DNA from: Muribaculaceae bacterium
GTDB lineage: Bacteria > Bacteroidota > Bacteroidia > Bacteroidales > Muribaculaceae
Length of the DNA: 64,000 nucleotides
Assembly: GCA_022509085.1 (NCBI GenBank)
Contig: JAFLTW010000004.1
Span: 124,001-188,000, forward strand
Reading direction: 5' to 3'
A model generated the notes under the pieces. The model was not told where the DNA came from. It saw only the letters and a program-made list of their open reading frames with translations, and did not search any database. Positions 24,493 to 32,572 of this stretch are shown here, in pieces (position 1 is the first letter of the stretch; each line of letters opens with the position of its first letter). Made by a program: the position numbers and the translations under genes.

Positions 24493-25035
24493 TCACGGGA
24501 GCCACAGGTTATCCCAGTTGTTTATCAACTTCACATCCTTTAAAGGATTGATAAAATCTTTATCAGAAAATTTCGAAGAACGATTTTTACCTTCCAACAT
24601 CCACAAATGGACTCCTGCAGGACTATTTTCTAAAGATGCCTTAGCAGGTCGATTCCATTCATATAGGTACCATTGATGCAGTTTTGAGATAAGCTTTATC
24701 ATCTGTCCTTTGGATAAAACATAATAATCTGCAAGAAGTGGATCAAGACTCTTAATGTGCACGAATACCCAAGCACTCACTATTAAATTATTAGAAATAG
24801 ATTCAACTGCTTCTTTGGATGTTAGACCTATAAAAGCAGAATTATTATTATATATCGTCTTGACCTGAATGTTAACACACTCATTATCCTTATTTTGACA
24901 TATGAGGTCTATGTTCCTAAAATTTCCGAATGAGGCATTCAAATTGGCAACATCCCATCCGTGCGCTAAAAGATTGGCACTTACCAAATTTTCGCCTAAC
25001 AATCCTAATTGCTGATTTGAAATTTTGTTTTCCAT
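24493..25035 (-). CDS. PD-(D/E)XK nuclease-like protein
   Basis: A 180-residue protein whose first 60 residues fit the PD-(D/E)XK fold used by Holliday-junction and restriction-type nucleases: GLLGENLVSANLLAHGWDV (Glu15), then NIDLICQ (Asp43) and CVNIQVKT (Gln57, Lys59). The remainder, with WYLYEWNR and an Asn/Trp-rich C-terminus, is unassigned. It follows the 25047 gene with an 11-base gap and is probably co-transcribed with it. Whether it cuts DNA is unknown; restriction-like or repair roles are both possible. Confidence 0.7.
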   Translation of the reverse strand: MENKISNQQLGLLGENLVSANLLAHGWDVANLNASFGNFRNIDLICQNKDNECVNIQVKTIYNNNSAFIGLTSKEAVESISNNLIVSAWVFVHIKSLDPLLADYYVLSKGQMIKLISKLHQWYLYEWNRPAKASLENSPAGVHLWMLEGKNRSSKFSDKDFINPLKDVKLINNWDNLWLP

Positions 25036-25046
25036 ATTACTACATT

Positions 25047-26171
25047 TTATTTATTCCATTTGTATTCAGCACCCAATATTTCAAGGGCTCTGTATTTCCA
25101 TTCTTCCTGGTCGAAATTAGGTGTGAACTTCGACATAAGGATCTTTAATTCCTTGTCTTCGCTTGTATCCCTCCACCCTTGAAAACGCATCGTTCTTTCA
25201 TTCAAAGAAGTGACTGGCGTTTCATTTTTTTCAAGCTGATAGAATACCGTCCCAATCCTTTTTAAGGTTTTTCCTTTGCATTCCGACAAAAGAAGCTCAT
25301 GGTTGTCAAGGAGGAATGCATAATCTTCTCCGTTAAAGGTGGTTCCGAGGGCCAAATTCTCACCCTCTTCGTCATCACCGATATGGATTACGTCTCCGGT
25401 ATAGATCTCCTCTCCATTGCAATCTTTTACACCGGTTGCCACTCCCGCAAAAATAACACGATGAGCATATCCCCTGTCCTTGCACTCATCGCCGTAGAAA
25501 GATTCAACTATATCCTGATTGTGTTCATCCTTCCATCTTTCGTCTGTATCCCATACGTACATTTCTCCGTTACCAAGGAAAAAGCAATGAGCCAGCGTGG
25601 TGTGGCCAAATTCATCCTTCCCTTTTACATAACGGATGTATAATTGGGGAATCCACTTGTATAACTTATTGCTTATCGGATATGCATATTGTTTTGTAAG
25701 GTCATGTAAGAGTTCTTCCGAGATTACATCGGGTGCCTGTGGTTCAGGAAATTCTCCAAATTCCACATCAGGATCTAAATCAAGATCAATATAAGTAAGT
25801 ATCCATTTCTTTGGAAGCGTAATATTGGGAATGCGTAACGCTTCCAAAAACAACGGAGCCATCTCCTTATCCGAAAAACCTGCTATGCCACATCCAATTC
25901 TGGTAACCAAAAATCTGTTCATAGGATGGTCTTTGGCATATTGGATAAATTTATCAACGTATGGTTTGATATCGTCGATTCCACCATGCATTGTAGGTAT
26001 TGCATAACATTTACCTGTCGGGCCGTCTCCTACTCCCCATTCGGCTCCAAATTTTTTATGCGCCGTATGAGCCGCTCCTCCGAGATGTTGCCCCTCAAGA
26101 TTACTCCCGAAGACAAAGATCTCACATCCCGACAATTCAGTTATATTATCTGGCGTCGTTCTCTTACCCAT
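25047..26171 (-). CDS. Phage-type A1S_2505-like domain joined to a YopX-like region
   Basis: A 374-residue protein. Residues 8-130 resemble the family of phage non-structural proteins called A1S_2505-like: CEIFVFGSNLEGQHLGGAA, then YAIPTMHGG and FLVTRIGCGIAGF, a macro-like fold suited to binding a nucleotide or ADP-ribose. The second half contains a YopX-like motif, CNGEEIYTGDVI, typical of Gram-positive and Bacteroidota phage proteins. Fusion of these two is unusual to my knowledge. First gene of a pair with the PD-(D/E)XK-like protein. Likely of phage origin; a role in defence or counter-defence is speculation. Confidence 0.72.
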   Translation of the reverse strand: MGKRTTPDNITELSGCEIFVFGSNLEGQHLGGAAHTAHKKFGAEWGVGDGPTGKCYAIPTMHGGIDDIKPYVDKFIQYAKDHPMNRFLVTRIGCGIAGFSDKEMAPLFLEALRIPNITLPKKWILTYIDLDLDPDVEFGEFPEPQAPDVISEELLHDLTKQYAYPISNKLYKWIPQLYIRYVKGKDEFGHTTLAHCFFLGNGEMYVWDTDERWKDEHNQDIVESFYGDECKDRGYAHRVIFAGVATGVKDCNGEEIYTGDVIHIGDDEEGENLALGTTFNGEDYAFLLDNHELLLSECKGKTLKRIGTVFYQLEKNETPVTSLNERTMRFQGWRDTSEDKELKILMSKFTPNFDQEEWKYRALEILGAEYKWNK

Positions 26172-26201
26172 TGAGTCTCTGTTGTTTAAATGATTAATAG
26201 C

Positions 26202-26588
26202 CTATAAAAAATTGGCAATTGTAATATAACGAAATTTTAAAATAGATATTGTATTGTTTATCTCTGGGCGAACTGGTTTCTTGAAGTCAATGTGGTTGTC
26301 ATCCGTAAGGTCTGGTACTTCCACCGTATAGACATAGTGAGTTGTCGCAGGTCTTGACTTCGTTTCGCTGTAATGTGCGGCAGACTTGAAGCAACTGGTC
26401 AAATAGATACCATATCCGAACTTGACCTTACCGTCTCCTTCCAGTGCATGTGACATTCCTTTAATGGGAAACGAGCCCTGCGAGTTCGAGAGTCAGAGTT
26501 TAGTGTATGTCAGCTCCGCTGGTACACGTTCCGCAGGAAAACTACTGACCTCAACTAACACTGATGAGCCGTGGTAAAAGATTAGCAT
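26202..26588 (-). pseudogene. Broken ADP-ribosyltransferase-like (ART-PolyVal type) gene
   Basis: From the ATG at 26588-26586 the frame reads MLIFYHGSSVLVEVSSFP, meets TGA at 26495-26493, and continues in the same frame as QGSFPIKGMSHALEGDGKV, KFGYGIYLTSCFKSAAHYS and THYVYTVEVPDLTD. The FYHGSS start and GYGIYLT motif are those of the ART domain found in phage PolyVal proteins, which transfer or bind ADP-ribose. The C-terminus is also cut short (ends IANFL). Internal stop plus truncation make it a relic. It lies beside the ADP-ribose-type gene at 25047. Confidence 0.65.
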
Positions 26589-26696
26589 GGTCAAATGAAT
26601 TGTATATGCAAAGGTAATGATATTATCACAAAAGAATCAGGGGCGAAAGAATATATATTAGTTCACCCCTGTTTTAGATTATTATGCGGATTTGAC

Positions 26697-27209
26697 TTAC
26701 ATCAAACTCATATTTGAAAGCAATGGAATGTTCTTCCAGTCTATTCTTCCATTTTCCTTTACATATTTTTCATCACAATGCACCGCTTCGATAGAAGCAT
26801 AGAAGATTGTATGGTCTCCACCACAAGGAGTTTCAGATGAAATAACCTTACATTCAAGAGCAACAGCACAGTCAGTGAGGATAGGGGCATCCACCACATC
26901 GCCATCTTTCCATTTTATATCCATCTCCTTGAATTTATCCATATCTTTGCCAGACTTTGAACCAAGGAAAAGATATTCCTTCATATAGTCTTCTTTTGGA
27001 TAATTTATAACGAATACTCCGGATTCCTCGATAAGTTTATAGGAATAATGGGTAGGAACGACTCCAATCATCACAATTAGTGGATTAATGGAAACGTTCG
27101 AGGCGAAGCCTACGGCAAGGGCGTTGTTTTTACCCTCTTTACTACGACAGGAAACTATCAGAGCTGGAGAAGGCACAATTGTTCCTGTGTTTGCTTTAAG
27201 TGATTTCAT
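26697..27209 (-). CDS. Flavin reductase-like FMN-binding protein
   Basis: A 170-residue split-barrel flavin reductase-like protein. ALIVSCRSKEGKNNALAVGF and NVSINPLIVMIGVVPTHYS form the FMN-phosphate-binding part, and GVFVINYPKEDYMKEYLFLG the following strand-helix; LECKVISSETPCGGDHTIFY is the usual late strand. Such proteins pass electrons from NAD(P)H to free flavin or act as oxidoreductases; the substrate cannot be read from sequence. It is a single-gene unit in the island and a normal housekeeping-type cargo. Confidence 0.88.
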   Translation of the reverse strand: MKSLKANTGTIVPSPALIVSCRSKEGKNNALAVGFASNVSINPLIVMIGVVPTHYSYKLIEESGVFVINYPKEDYMKEYLFLGSKSGKDMDKFKEMDIKWKDGDVVDAPILTDCAVALECKVISSETPCGGDHTIFYASIEAVHCDEKYVKENGRIDWKNIPLLSNMSLM

Positions 27210-27394
27210 ACTGACCTAATTTATTGAGTTTTAATAATAAAACATAATGTAATGTATGAAAGTTTAATTTTACTAAAAAAATGAAAATAAATATCAGCTG
27301 AATAAAAAGTAATTTCAGGGGGATTGTATAGGTCTTAATCATTTTATTTCCAATCTTTTTTGTTTCTTTACCATCATTTTCAAATTGACGACAG

Positions 27395-27626
27395 ATGCAA
27401 CTGCCAGATATAAAACAAATATCTGCACAATTTCTGGATAAGGCAAAACAAATCCTTAAGAGTCAAATTCTATAGAAATCCTTGAAAGAAATGGTTTAAG
27501 GGTAAACCTTATTGGTTCATTAATAATGGGACTAATGGTGAATCATAGGGATATAGACTTGCACATTTATTCCAAAGATATAACTACTGTATTTGGTTAT
27601 GCGTGCCTTTTCCCATCAGAACTGTG
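27395..27626 (+). pseudogene. Decayed nucleotidyltransferase-like gene
   Basis: MQLPDIKQISAQFLDKAKQI (from 27395) changes frame near 27465 and continues EILERNGLRVNLIGSLIMG, MVNHRDIDLHIYSKD before a TGA at 27624-27626. The GS...RDID-H pattern is the catalytic loop of the nucleotidyltransferase fold (hG[GS]...Dh[DE]h). About two thirds of a normal gene is missing. This is the second such relic in the island (compare 19733-19890). Confidence 0.55.
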
Positions 27627-27631
27627 AATTC

Positions 27632-27823
27632 TCACTTTCTCTGGCCGTACCAAAACAGAATTAAAGTACATAAAGCTGAACCTATCAATATTGGAAGATT
27701 TACATAATCTGAAAATAAAGCCTTCCCTAACCAAAGTAAGAATGATAGTCCAGCTATTGTACCAACTATCTTACAGATGTCCTTCCCCGTAATTATAATG
27801 TTATTGTTTTCCTTTATTTCCAT
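27632..27823 (-). CDS. Small membrane protein
   Basis: A 63-residue protein with two hydrophobic segments (about 20-35 and 43-58, IVGTIAGLSFLLWLG and LPILIGSALCTLILFW) after a polar start, ending YGQRK. It starts 6 bases after the 27830 gene on the same strand. No family recognised; could be an immunity or holin-like protein, without direct support. Confidence 0.5.
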   Translation of the reverse strand: MEIKENNNIIITGKDICKIVGTIAGLSFLLWLGKALFSDYVNLPILIGSALCTLILFWYGQRK

Positions 27824-27829
27824 ATTGAA

Positions 27830-28045
27830 TTATTTTATAGGACCATATTTCTCATCTTCCTTCACTGCCTGACTGAAATTTCTATAACATCCCAGAAAGA
27901 CGATGAAGCAACAAACTGGCGACAACCACATCCACCAATCAATATTACCACCCAAAAATATTTTCTTTATGAATATTCCAACATATAAGACCAGGGATAA
28001 AATAACCATAGCCAACGCGAGATTCCTTTTTGCCTTATTTGACAT
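27830..28045 (-). CDS. Small two-helix membrane protein
   Basis: A 71-residue protein: a basic start (MSNKAKRN), two transmembrane helices (LALAMVILSLVLYVGIFI and WWMWLSPVCCFIVFLG) and a charged cytosolic tail (QAVKEDEKYGPIK). Tandem with the 27632 gene, likely one operon of two tiny membrane proteins. Function unknown. Confidence 0.55.
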   Translation of the reverse strand: MSNKAKRNLALAMVILSLVLYVGIFIKKIFLGGNIDWWMWLSPVCCFIVFLGCYRNFSQAVKEDEKYGPIK

Positions 28046-28170
28046 ACAAAATAGATTTTATTCAGCAAATTTAGTCATTTTAATTGATTTACTTACCACA
28101 GTTATCCCAAAACCCAATACAATCTTTCATTTGCATTTCATTTTTTCTTGTAAGATTTTGGGGGAGTCTT

Positions 28171-28545
28171 GGGATAGCCGCTCGACCTCGCTTTAGCCCT
28201 TTGTAATAGACAATCCTAAAGAAATGGATAGCGGGCGCTCGGCTTTGCCGCTTTGGACAACTGAAATAAACTCTACCAAAGAAACAGTCGTATAAGGTTA
28301 AATTGCGATCGGTAAGTTTCTTTCGAAACGCGAACCACTTCTTCGATGTGACGTTCACTGAGTTCCGACTCGCGATACAAAACTTCGTTTTCAGTATTCA
28401 TCTTCGTTGAAGAAATCTGAAATTTTGTATAAGTTATGGCATATCAATAAGTTAAGATGTATCAATTTAATACAGGATAGCAATGGGATAGCACAGTTGA
28501 TATCATATCTAATCATATTTAAGGGGTTGCAAAATTTGGGATAGC
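28171..28545 (+). repeat. Five GGATAGC motifs in a gene-poor stretch
   Basis: GGATAGC occurs on the plus strand at 28172-28178, 28226-28232, 28475-28481, 28486-28492 and 28539-28545, four of them as GGGATAGC or AGGATAGC. The stretch 28046-28939 otherwise holds one doubtful short ORF, a nested inverted repeat and the promoter of the XRE gene. Confidence 0.4.
28273..28401 (-). CDS. Doubtful 42-residue ORF, possibly a truncated gene start
   Basis: MNTENEVLYRESELSERHIE then EVVRVSKETYRSQFNLIRLF ending LW. Composition looks protein-like and the N-terminus is well formed, but it stops abruptly. Probably the stump of a disrupted gene. Confidence 0.3.
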   Translation of the reverse strand: MNTENEVLYRESELSERHIEEVVRVSKETYRSQFNLIRLFLW

Positions 28546-28596
28546 GTGCAGTTTTATGAAGAGTTATGGATTGATTGATATTTCAGGTTTTGATTA

Positions 28597-28658
28597 ATAC
28601 TCTTCTTCCTTAAGGAGGATTTCACATCAAAATCCTCTTCCTTATAAAAGAAGAGTAT
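28597..28658. repeat. Nested inverted repeat (cruciform-like)
   Basis: ATACTCTTCTT (28597-28607) pairs perfectly with AAGAAGAGTAT (28648-28658); inside it GAGGATTT (28615-28622) pairs with AAATCCTC (28630-28637). A partial copy of the right part (TCTTCCTCTATAAAAGAAGA, 28661-28680) follows. Confidence 0.65.
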
Positions 28659-28858
28659 CGTCTTCCTCTATAAAAGAAGATAAAAGGTTATTTCATTGAG
28701 AACCAATAAAATATTTATTTGTCTTTGTTGTCTTTGAATGCTGTTGTTAGTTGATATCTACCAGAGGTGAGAACTCATCAATATCTCTATATCTAATTGA
28801 CAGGTCTTTGCATCATCCCCATACAATTCATCATTTAAGCAGAATAATAATTTATTAT

Positions 28859-28905
28859 TGTGGCAAATCATTGTATTTACAAATAAAATTATTAATTTTG
28901 CCACA
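28859..28905 (+). promoter_or_regulatory. XRE operon promoter bracketed by a perfect inverted repeat
   Basis: TGTGGCAAA (28859-28867) and TTTGCCACA (28897-28905) are exact reverse complements. The downstream half overlaps the -7 box TAATTTTG (28893-28900), with TTG 19 bases upstream (28871-28873). An XRE repressor bound at both halves would shut the promoter, so autoregulation of the 28940 operon is likely. Confidence 0.72.
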
Positions 28906-28939
28906 GAAAGCTTAGAAGGACAAAGAGAAAGATAATGAA

Positions 28940-29275
28940 ATGGATAAAATAATAGCCCGAAACTTAAAAAAATTAAGAGAAACTGCGGGATATACTCAGA
29001 ATGATGTTTCCAACGCATTAGGTTTATCACGTTCTGCTTATAGTAATTACGAATTAGGTGACCGTGAAATACCATATGACATAATAGAAAAAGCAAGTGA
29101 TTTCTTTGGATGTGATATGGGATGCCTCTTTGAAGAAAATGAAAATATTGACGCTACCTTGCTTATTTCGGCATTTCGTACCTCAGGATTATTACAATCA
29201 GATGCAGTAGAGGTGATGCGATTTAAAGACATTGTTAAATCTTATCTTAAAATGGAAAGAATTTCGGCCAGATGA
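28940..29275 (+). CDS. XRE-family helix-turn-helix regulator
   Basis: A 111-residue protein. Residues 5-60 are an XRE helix-turn-helix: NLKKLRETAGYTQNDVSNAL then GLSRSAYSNYELGDREIPYD. The remainder is helical and may mediate dimer or partner binding. Its stop overlaps the ImmA/IrrE gene by 4 bases (ATGA). Together with a metalloprotease this is the classic pair in which the protease cleaves the repressor after a stress or phage signal. The promoter palindrome just upstream is its probable operator. Confidence 0.87.
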   Translation: MDKIIARNLKKLRETAGYTQNDVSNALGLSRSAYSNYELGDREIPYDIIEKASDFFGCDMGCLFEENENIDATLLISAFRTSGLLQSDAVEVMRFKDIVKSYLKMERISAR

Positions 29276-29985
29276 AATCTCCACAATCAAATATAATTGA
29301 AAATCAGGTTTCAAAATTCCGTCAGTTTATTGGAATTAGTGATACAGAAGCCATCAATCTCAAAAGTTTATTATTGAAATACAATGTGCTTACTATTTAC
29401 AGACCTTTGTCCGAGTGTTTTTGTGGAATGAGTTTAAGAAGTGGAGACAAAAGATTTATGCTTATAAACTCTAATAATCCAAAAGGTAGGCAACATTTCA
29501 CGATAGCCCACGAATTGTATCACCTTTTCATAGAAGATAACCCAAAACCACACATTTGTTGGCTCAACGGCACAAAAGATGAATCAGAAAAATGTGCTGA
29601 CTATTTCGCTCAGATTTTTCTTATGCCATCAAATGGAGTGAAACAGCTTATCCCAGATGAAGAATTACTAAAGGGTATAATATCTATAGCGACGGTATTG
29701 AAGATAGAACATTATTTTTCTGTTTCTCATCAGGCTGCTGTAAATCGAATGTCAGACCTTAAACTTATAAATAGAGAACAAAGGAATTATCTGTTGTCTT
29801 TGCCTGTAACTAAAACTGCGCGAGAGTTTGGATACGATATAGGTTTATATTATCCAGGCAACAATGGACTTGTAATAGGGGATTTTGGAGAAAAAGCAAA
29901 AAATCTTTATGATGCGGAAAAGATTTCAGCCGGACATTATATTGAGTTAATGAATAAAATAGGCATAGATGATTGGGAAGATTAA
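29272..29985 (+). CDS. ImmA/IrrE-type zinc metalloprotease
   Basis: A 237-residue protein with the catalytic HELYH at 80-84 in the context HFTIAHELYHLFIED, preceded by a substrate-groove strand RFMLINSNN and followed by CADYFAQIFLMPSNGVKQLI, the third-ligand helix of the ImmA/IrrE family. These enzymes cleave XRE-type repressors to release an operon. It overlaps the XRE gene (4 bases) and the PIN gene (17 bases), so all three are co-translated. A C-terminal region with YDIGLYYPGNNGLVIGDFGE is usual for the family in Bacteroidota. Confidence 0.9.
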   Translation: MKSPQSNIIENQVSKFRQFIGISDTEAINLKSLLLKYNVLTIYRPLSECFCGMSLRSGDKRFMLINSNNPKGRQHFTIAHELYHLFIEDNPKPHICWLNGTKDESEKCADYFAQIFLMPSNGVKQLIPDEELLKGIISIATVLKIEHYFSVSHQAAVNRMSDLKLINREQRNYLLSLPVTKTAREFGYDIGLYYPGNNGLVIGDFGEKAKNLYDAEKISAGHYIELMNKIGIDDWED

Positions 29986-30493
29986 AATAGTATTGGATGC
30001 CGATGTGATCATTCACTTTATTCAAGGTGATTCATTGTCTTTGCTTTTTGAGATCTTTCCAGAATATGGATATATTATTCTGGATGTAGTTTATGATGAA
30101 CTGACCAAGAATCGTGCTACGAAAATTCAACTGGACAACACTCTAAACTTATATAATGAAAAGTTTTCAATGGTTTATTTTTTGCCGGCAGGACAATCCC
30201 GTCAAGAATATGCACGTTTGATTTCTACGTTGGGGCGAGGTGAAAGTGCCTGTATGGTTTATTGTAGGGATAATCAAGATGTATTGGGAAGTAGCAACTT
30301 GCGGGATATCAAGAAATATTGTGAAGATAACCAGATTACGTATTTGACTACCCTTGATTTCTTGTATTATGCGTTTATAAGATATAAGATGTCGGCTAAA
30401 CAGATATCAGAGTTTATCAGTCAGGTTAAGGCGAAAGGGAGCAAACTTCCGTCTATTGAAATTGAGACATATATACCAACGTGTCATCTGTAA
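29969..30493 (+). CDS. PIN-domain ribonuclease-like protein
   Basis: A 174-residue PIN-type protein. The first strand KIVLDADVIIHFI holds the leading Asp pair (9, 11), VVYDEL gives a second acidic position, and GRGESACMVYCRDN with SSNLRDIKKYC gives the rest of the usual acidic cluster. PIN proteins are metal-dependent RNases, and many are toxins. Here it is the third member of a unit with a regulator and a protease, overlapping the protease gene by 17 bases. The arrangement suggests a toxin released when the XRE repressor is cleaved; the RNA target is unknown. Confidence 0.8.
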   Translation: MIGKIKIVLDADVIIHFIQGDSLSLLFEIFPEYGYIILDVVYDELTKNRATKIQLDNTLNLYNEKFSMVYFLPAGQSRQEYARLISTLGRGESACMVYCRDNQDVLGSSNLRDIKKYCEDNQITYLTTLDFLYYAFIRYKMSAKQISEFISQVKAKGSKLPSIEIETYIPTCHL

Positions 30494-30637
30494 TTTATTC
30501 CCATCACTTAATTAATAAATACTTAAACTTAAAATATTTAGTTTTTATCGCTGTAAATATTCCTTTAAAAGGACTATTTAAAATGATTTAATAACTTTAC
30601 TTTTTTCTTAAATTAATAAAATCCTTATTTTAACCTA

Positions 30638-31684
30638 ATGTATATAAAAGAAAACATTATAAATTACCTTCGGCAAATAAATTGTGAAGATCTTGCCTGT
30701 AGATTTGGAATTGAGGTAAAGAGACATAAGGCATATTGTTTCTTGCATTCGGAATCTGTCCCCAGCCTTTCATTCCATCCATCAAAGACAAATGTTTGGC
30801 ACTGTTTTTCATGTGGTAAAGGTGGTGATGCCATCAGTTTTATGATGGAATATGATAGGTGTGGATTCATTGAAGCATGTGAAAAGCTATGTGCCATCTA
30901 TGGTATTATCCTTCCGACTGGGAAACCATCCTATATACCTAAAAGAAGAGTATCCACCCGAACTTTTTCGAATAAAGATCATTCAGACTGCAATAAAATG
31001 TTTGACACTGAAATAGCTGAATGGTTACTTAATAATATTATCTTGAACCAAAGTGCAAAAAGGTTTTTGTTTGAAAAGAGAAAATTAAATAAGGAAATTA
31101 TATGCAAAATAGGCGTAAAGTCGATTGATGACAGCCGCTCAATAAGCCAAAAAATATGGAATGAATTTGGAGAAAAGCGATGTAGGGCAAGCGGATTATT
31201 TGGAGAAAAAGGGTATCTCTCGTTTTGGACTCCCTGCATTCTTTTCCCATATAGAGATAAAAACGATCAATTGTTAGGATTACAATCACGGTATATTGGT
31301 GATAATGAAAAAGCGCCTCGTTTTCAATTCTTATCTCGTCAAAAGACACATCTCTTCAATATGCCATTACTAAATGAATTTACAGTTGAAAAAGATTTGT
31401 ATATCACAGAGGGCGTAACGGATTGTCTGGCCATGCTATCGAATGGGAAAGCTTCACTGGCTATTCCAAGTGCTACTATTATTCCTGTAGAAGACTTGCA
31501 CCTATTACGTGGCTATAAACTAAAAATGATGCCCGACAATGACGAAGCCGGATGGGATGGATTTATGAAACTACGGAGGGCCTTGTTTAAATTAGGGATC
31601 CCTATTTTTAAAGAAGATATCCCTGCTGAGTACAAGGATTATGGAGAATGGTATGCATCTGAGGCTATTAATACTAAGAATTGA
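30638..31684 (+). CDS. DnaG-like primase with CHC2 zinc finger and TOPRIM domain
   Basis: A 348-residue primase-like protein. The zinc finger ligands are Cys34, His37, Cys56 and Cys59 (AYCFLHSES ... WHCFSCGKGGD). The TOPRIM acidic residues are in YITEGVTDCLAM (Glu about 258) and MPDNDEAGWDG (DxD about 298-300). It is roughly half the length of chromosomal DnaG and has no helicase-interaction domain, so it is not the replication primase. First gene of the reverse transcriptase unit; the next gene begins 3 bases after its stop. It could prime nucleic acid for the RT, a hypothesis from context. Confidence 0.85.
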   Translation: MYIKENIINYLRQINCEDLACRFGIEVKRHKAYCFLHSESVPSLSFHPSKTNVWHCFSCGKGGDAISFMMEYDRCGFIEACEKLCAIYGIILPTGKPSYIPKRRVSTRTFSNKDHSDCNKMFDTEIAEWLLNNIILNQSAKRFLFEKRKLNKEIICKIGVKSIDDSRSISQKIWNEFGEKRCRASGLFGEKGYLSFWTPCILFPYRDKNDQLLGLQSRYIGDNEKAPRFQFLSRQKTHLFNMPLLNEFTVEKDLYITEGVTDCLAMLSNGKASLAIPSATIIPVEDLHLLRGYKLKMMPDNDEAGWDGFMKLRRALFKLGIPIFKEDIPAEYKDYGEWYASEAINTKN

Positions 31685-31687
31685 AAT

Positions 31688-32572
31688 ATGAGGACAAATC
31701 CAATCGACATCTTTTCGAGTTACTCTAAATTTACAGGTGAACTTATTAACGAGTTTGACCCAAACGCTAAGAGTGAAGAACCTTTGAAATCTAATGATGT
31801 TTTAAATGATTCAAAAGAACAAAGCTTATTTAATCAGAACGAGAAGTATTCTTTATTTTCATATATTTTTGACCTACACAATTTAGATGCCAAATTAGAG
31901 TCCAAATTAGGTATCATTAAATCAATTAAAAAAGGAATTTGTTCGAGCGAAGAAATTGAGATCACGGAATTTTTAAAAATAAATCCTCAATTGTCGTTTT
32001 ATCGCTATATTCTCTTGAAAGATCATGATCGGAAATATAATATCGGTTATTTTACAGAAATGTTTCGTAAAATGATTAAAACGTTAATAGAATTGAATAT
32101 TTTTTTCTTGGATACCTATATTTTATGTAAAATAATGGATATGGAATTCAATTGGGAACAACTTGATATAAAAAGAGAATCCAAAACAAAGCCTCTTAGA
32201 ATAGGATGCAACAATATCCTTATGGTAGAGTATAAAGGTAATAAGCCCCACTTAATAATAAATGAAAATGGATTAAGAGATTTTAATTCCTATAATACCA
32301 CCGATAAGATTCATCTTAGTCTATACTCAGGAAATGATTTATTGTTCTGCCAGAAGGTTTCAGTACCCAAATTCTCCCCTGATGAACGAGAAGCAATATT
32401 TAAGGGAAATATTGGCAAGGATGGTCAGTTAAAATGGAGTGAACTTCTTAAGACTTCGGAACCTAACATCCAGACTAATACTAAAAATTATAACGAGATA
32501 AAAGAGTGGCTAGAAATAGTCGGACTTAAATATAAATTTACTGAACAAAACAATAAAAAATCTCACGGATGA
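31688..32572 (+). CDS. Unrecognised protein of the primase-RT unit
   Basis: A 294-residue soluble, Lys/Asn/Ile-rich protein. I recognise no domain. Visible features: a polar, probably flexible first 50 residues; a central helical part (YFTEMFRKMIKTLIELNIFF); and a later part with ILMVEYKGNKPHLIINENG and ending NKKSHG. No signal peptide, zinc cluster or enzyme motif. It is wedged between the primase (3-base gap) and the RT-HD gene (4-base ATGA overlap), so it must be made with both. It could be an adaptor between them. Confidence 0.75.
   Translation: MRTNPIDIFSSYSKFTGELINEFDPNAKSEEPLKSNDVLNDSKEQSLFNQNEKYSLFSYIFDLHNLDAKLESKLGIIKSIKKGICSSEEIEITEFLKINPQLSFYRYILLKDHDRKYNIGYFTEMFRKMIKTLIELNIFFLDTYILCKIMDMEFNWEQLDIKRESKTKPLRIGCNNILMVEYKGNKPHLIINENGLRDFNSYNTTDKIHLSLYSGNDLLFCQKVSVPKFSPDEREAIFKGNIGKDGQLKWSELLKTSEPNIQTNTKNYNEIKEWLEIVGLKYKFTEQNNKKSHG

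Noticed and set aside
26461..26500. tRNA-like sequence (GAGTTCGAG)
   Set aside because: No acceptor or anticodon stem forms, and the segment belongs to the broken ART gene on the minus strand.
28089..28358. An 89-residue minus-strand ORF
   Set aside because: Its start is out of frame with the better-formed 28401 stump, composition is not protein-like, and it crosses GGATAGC repeats.
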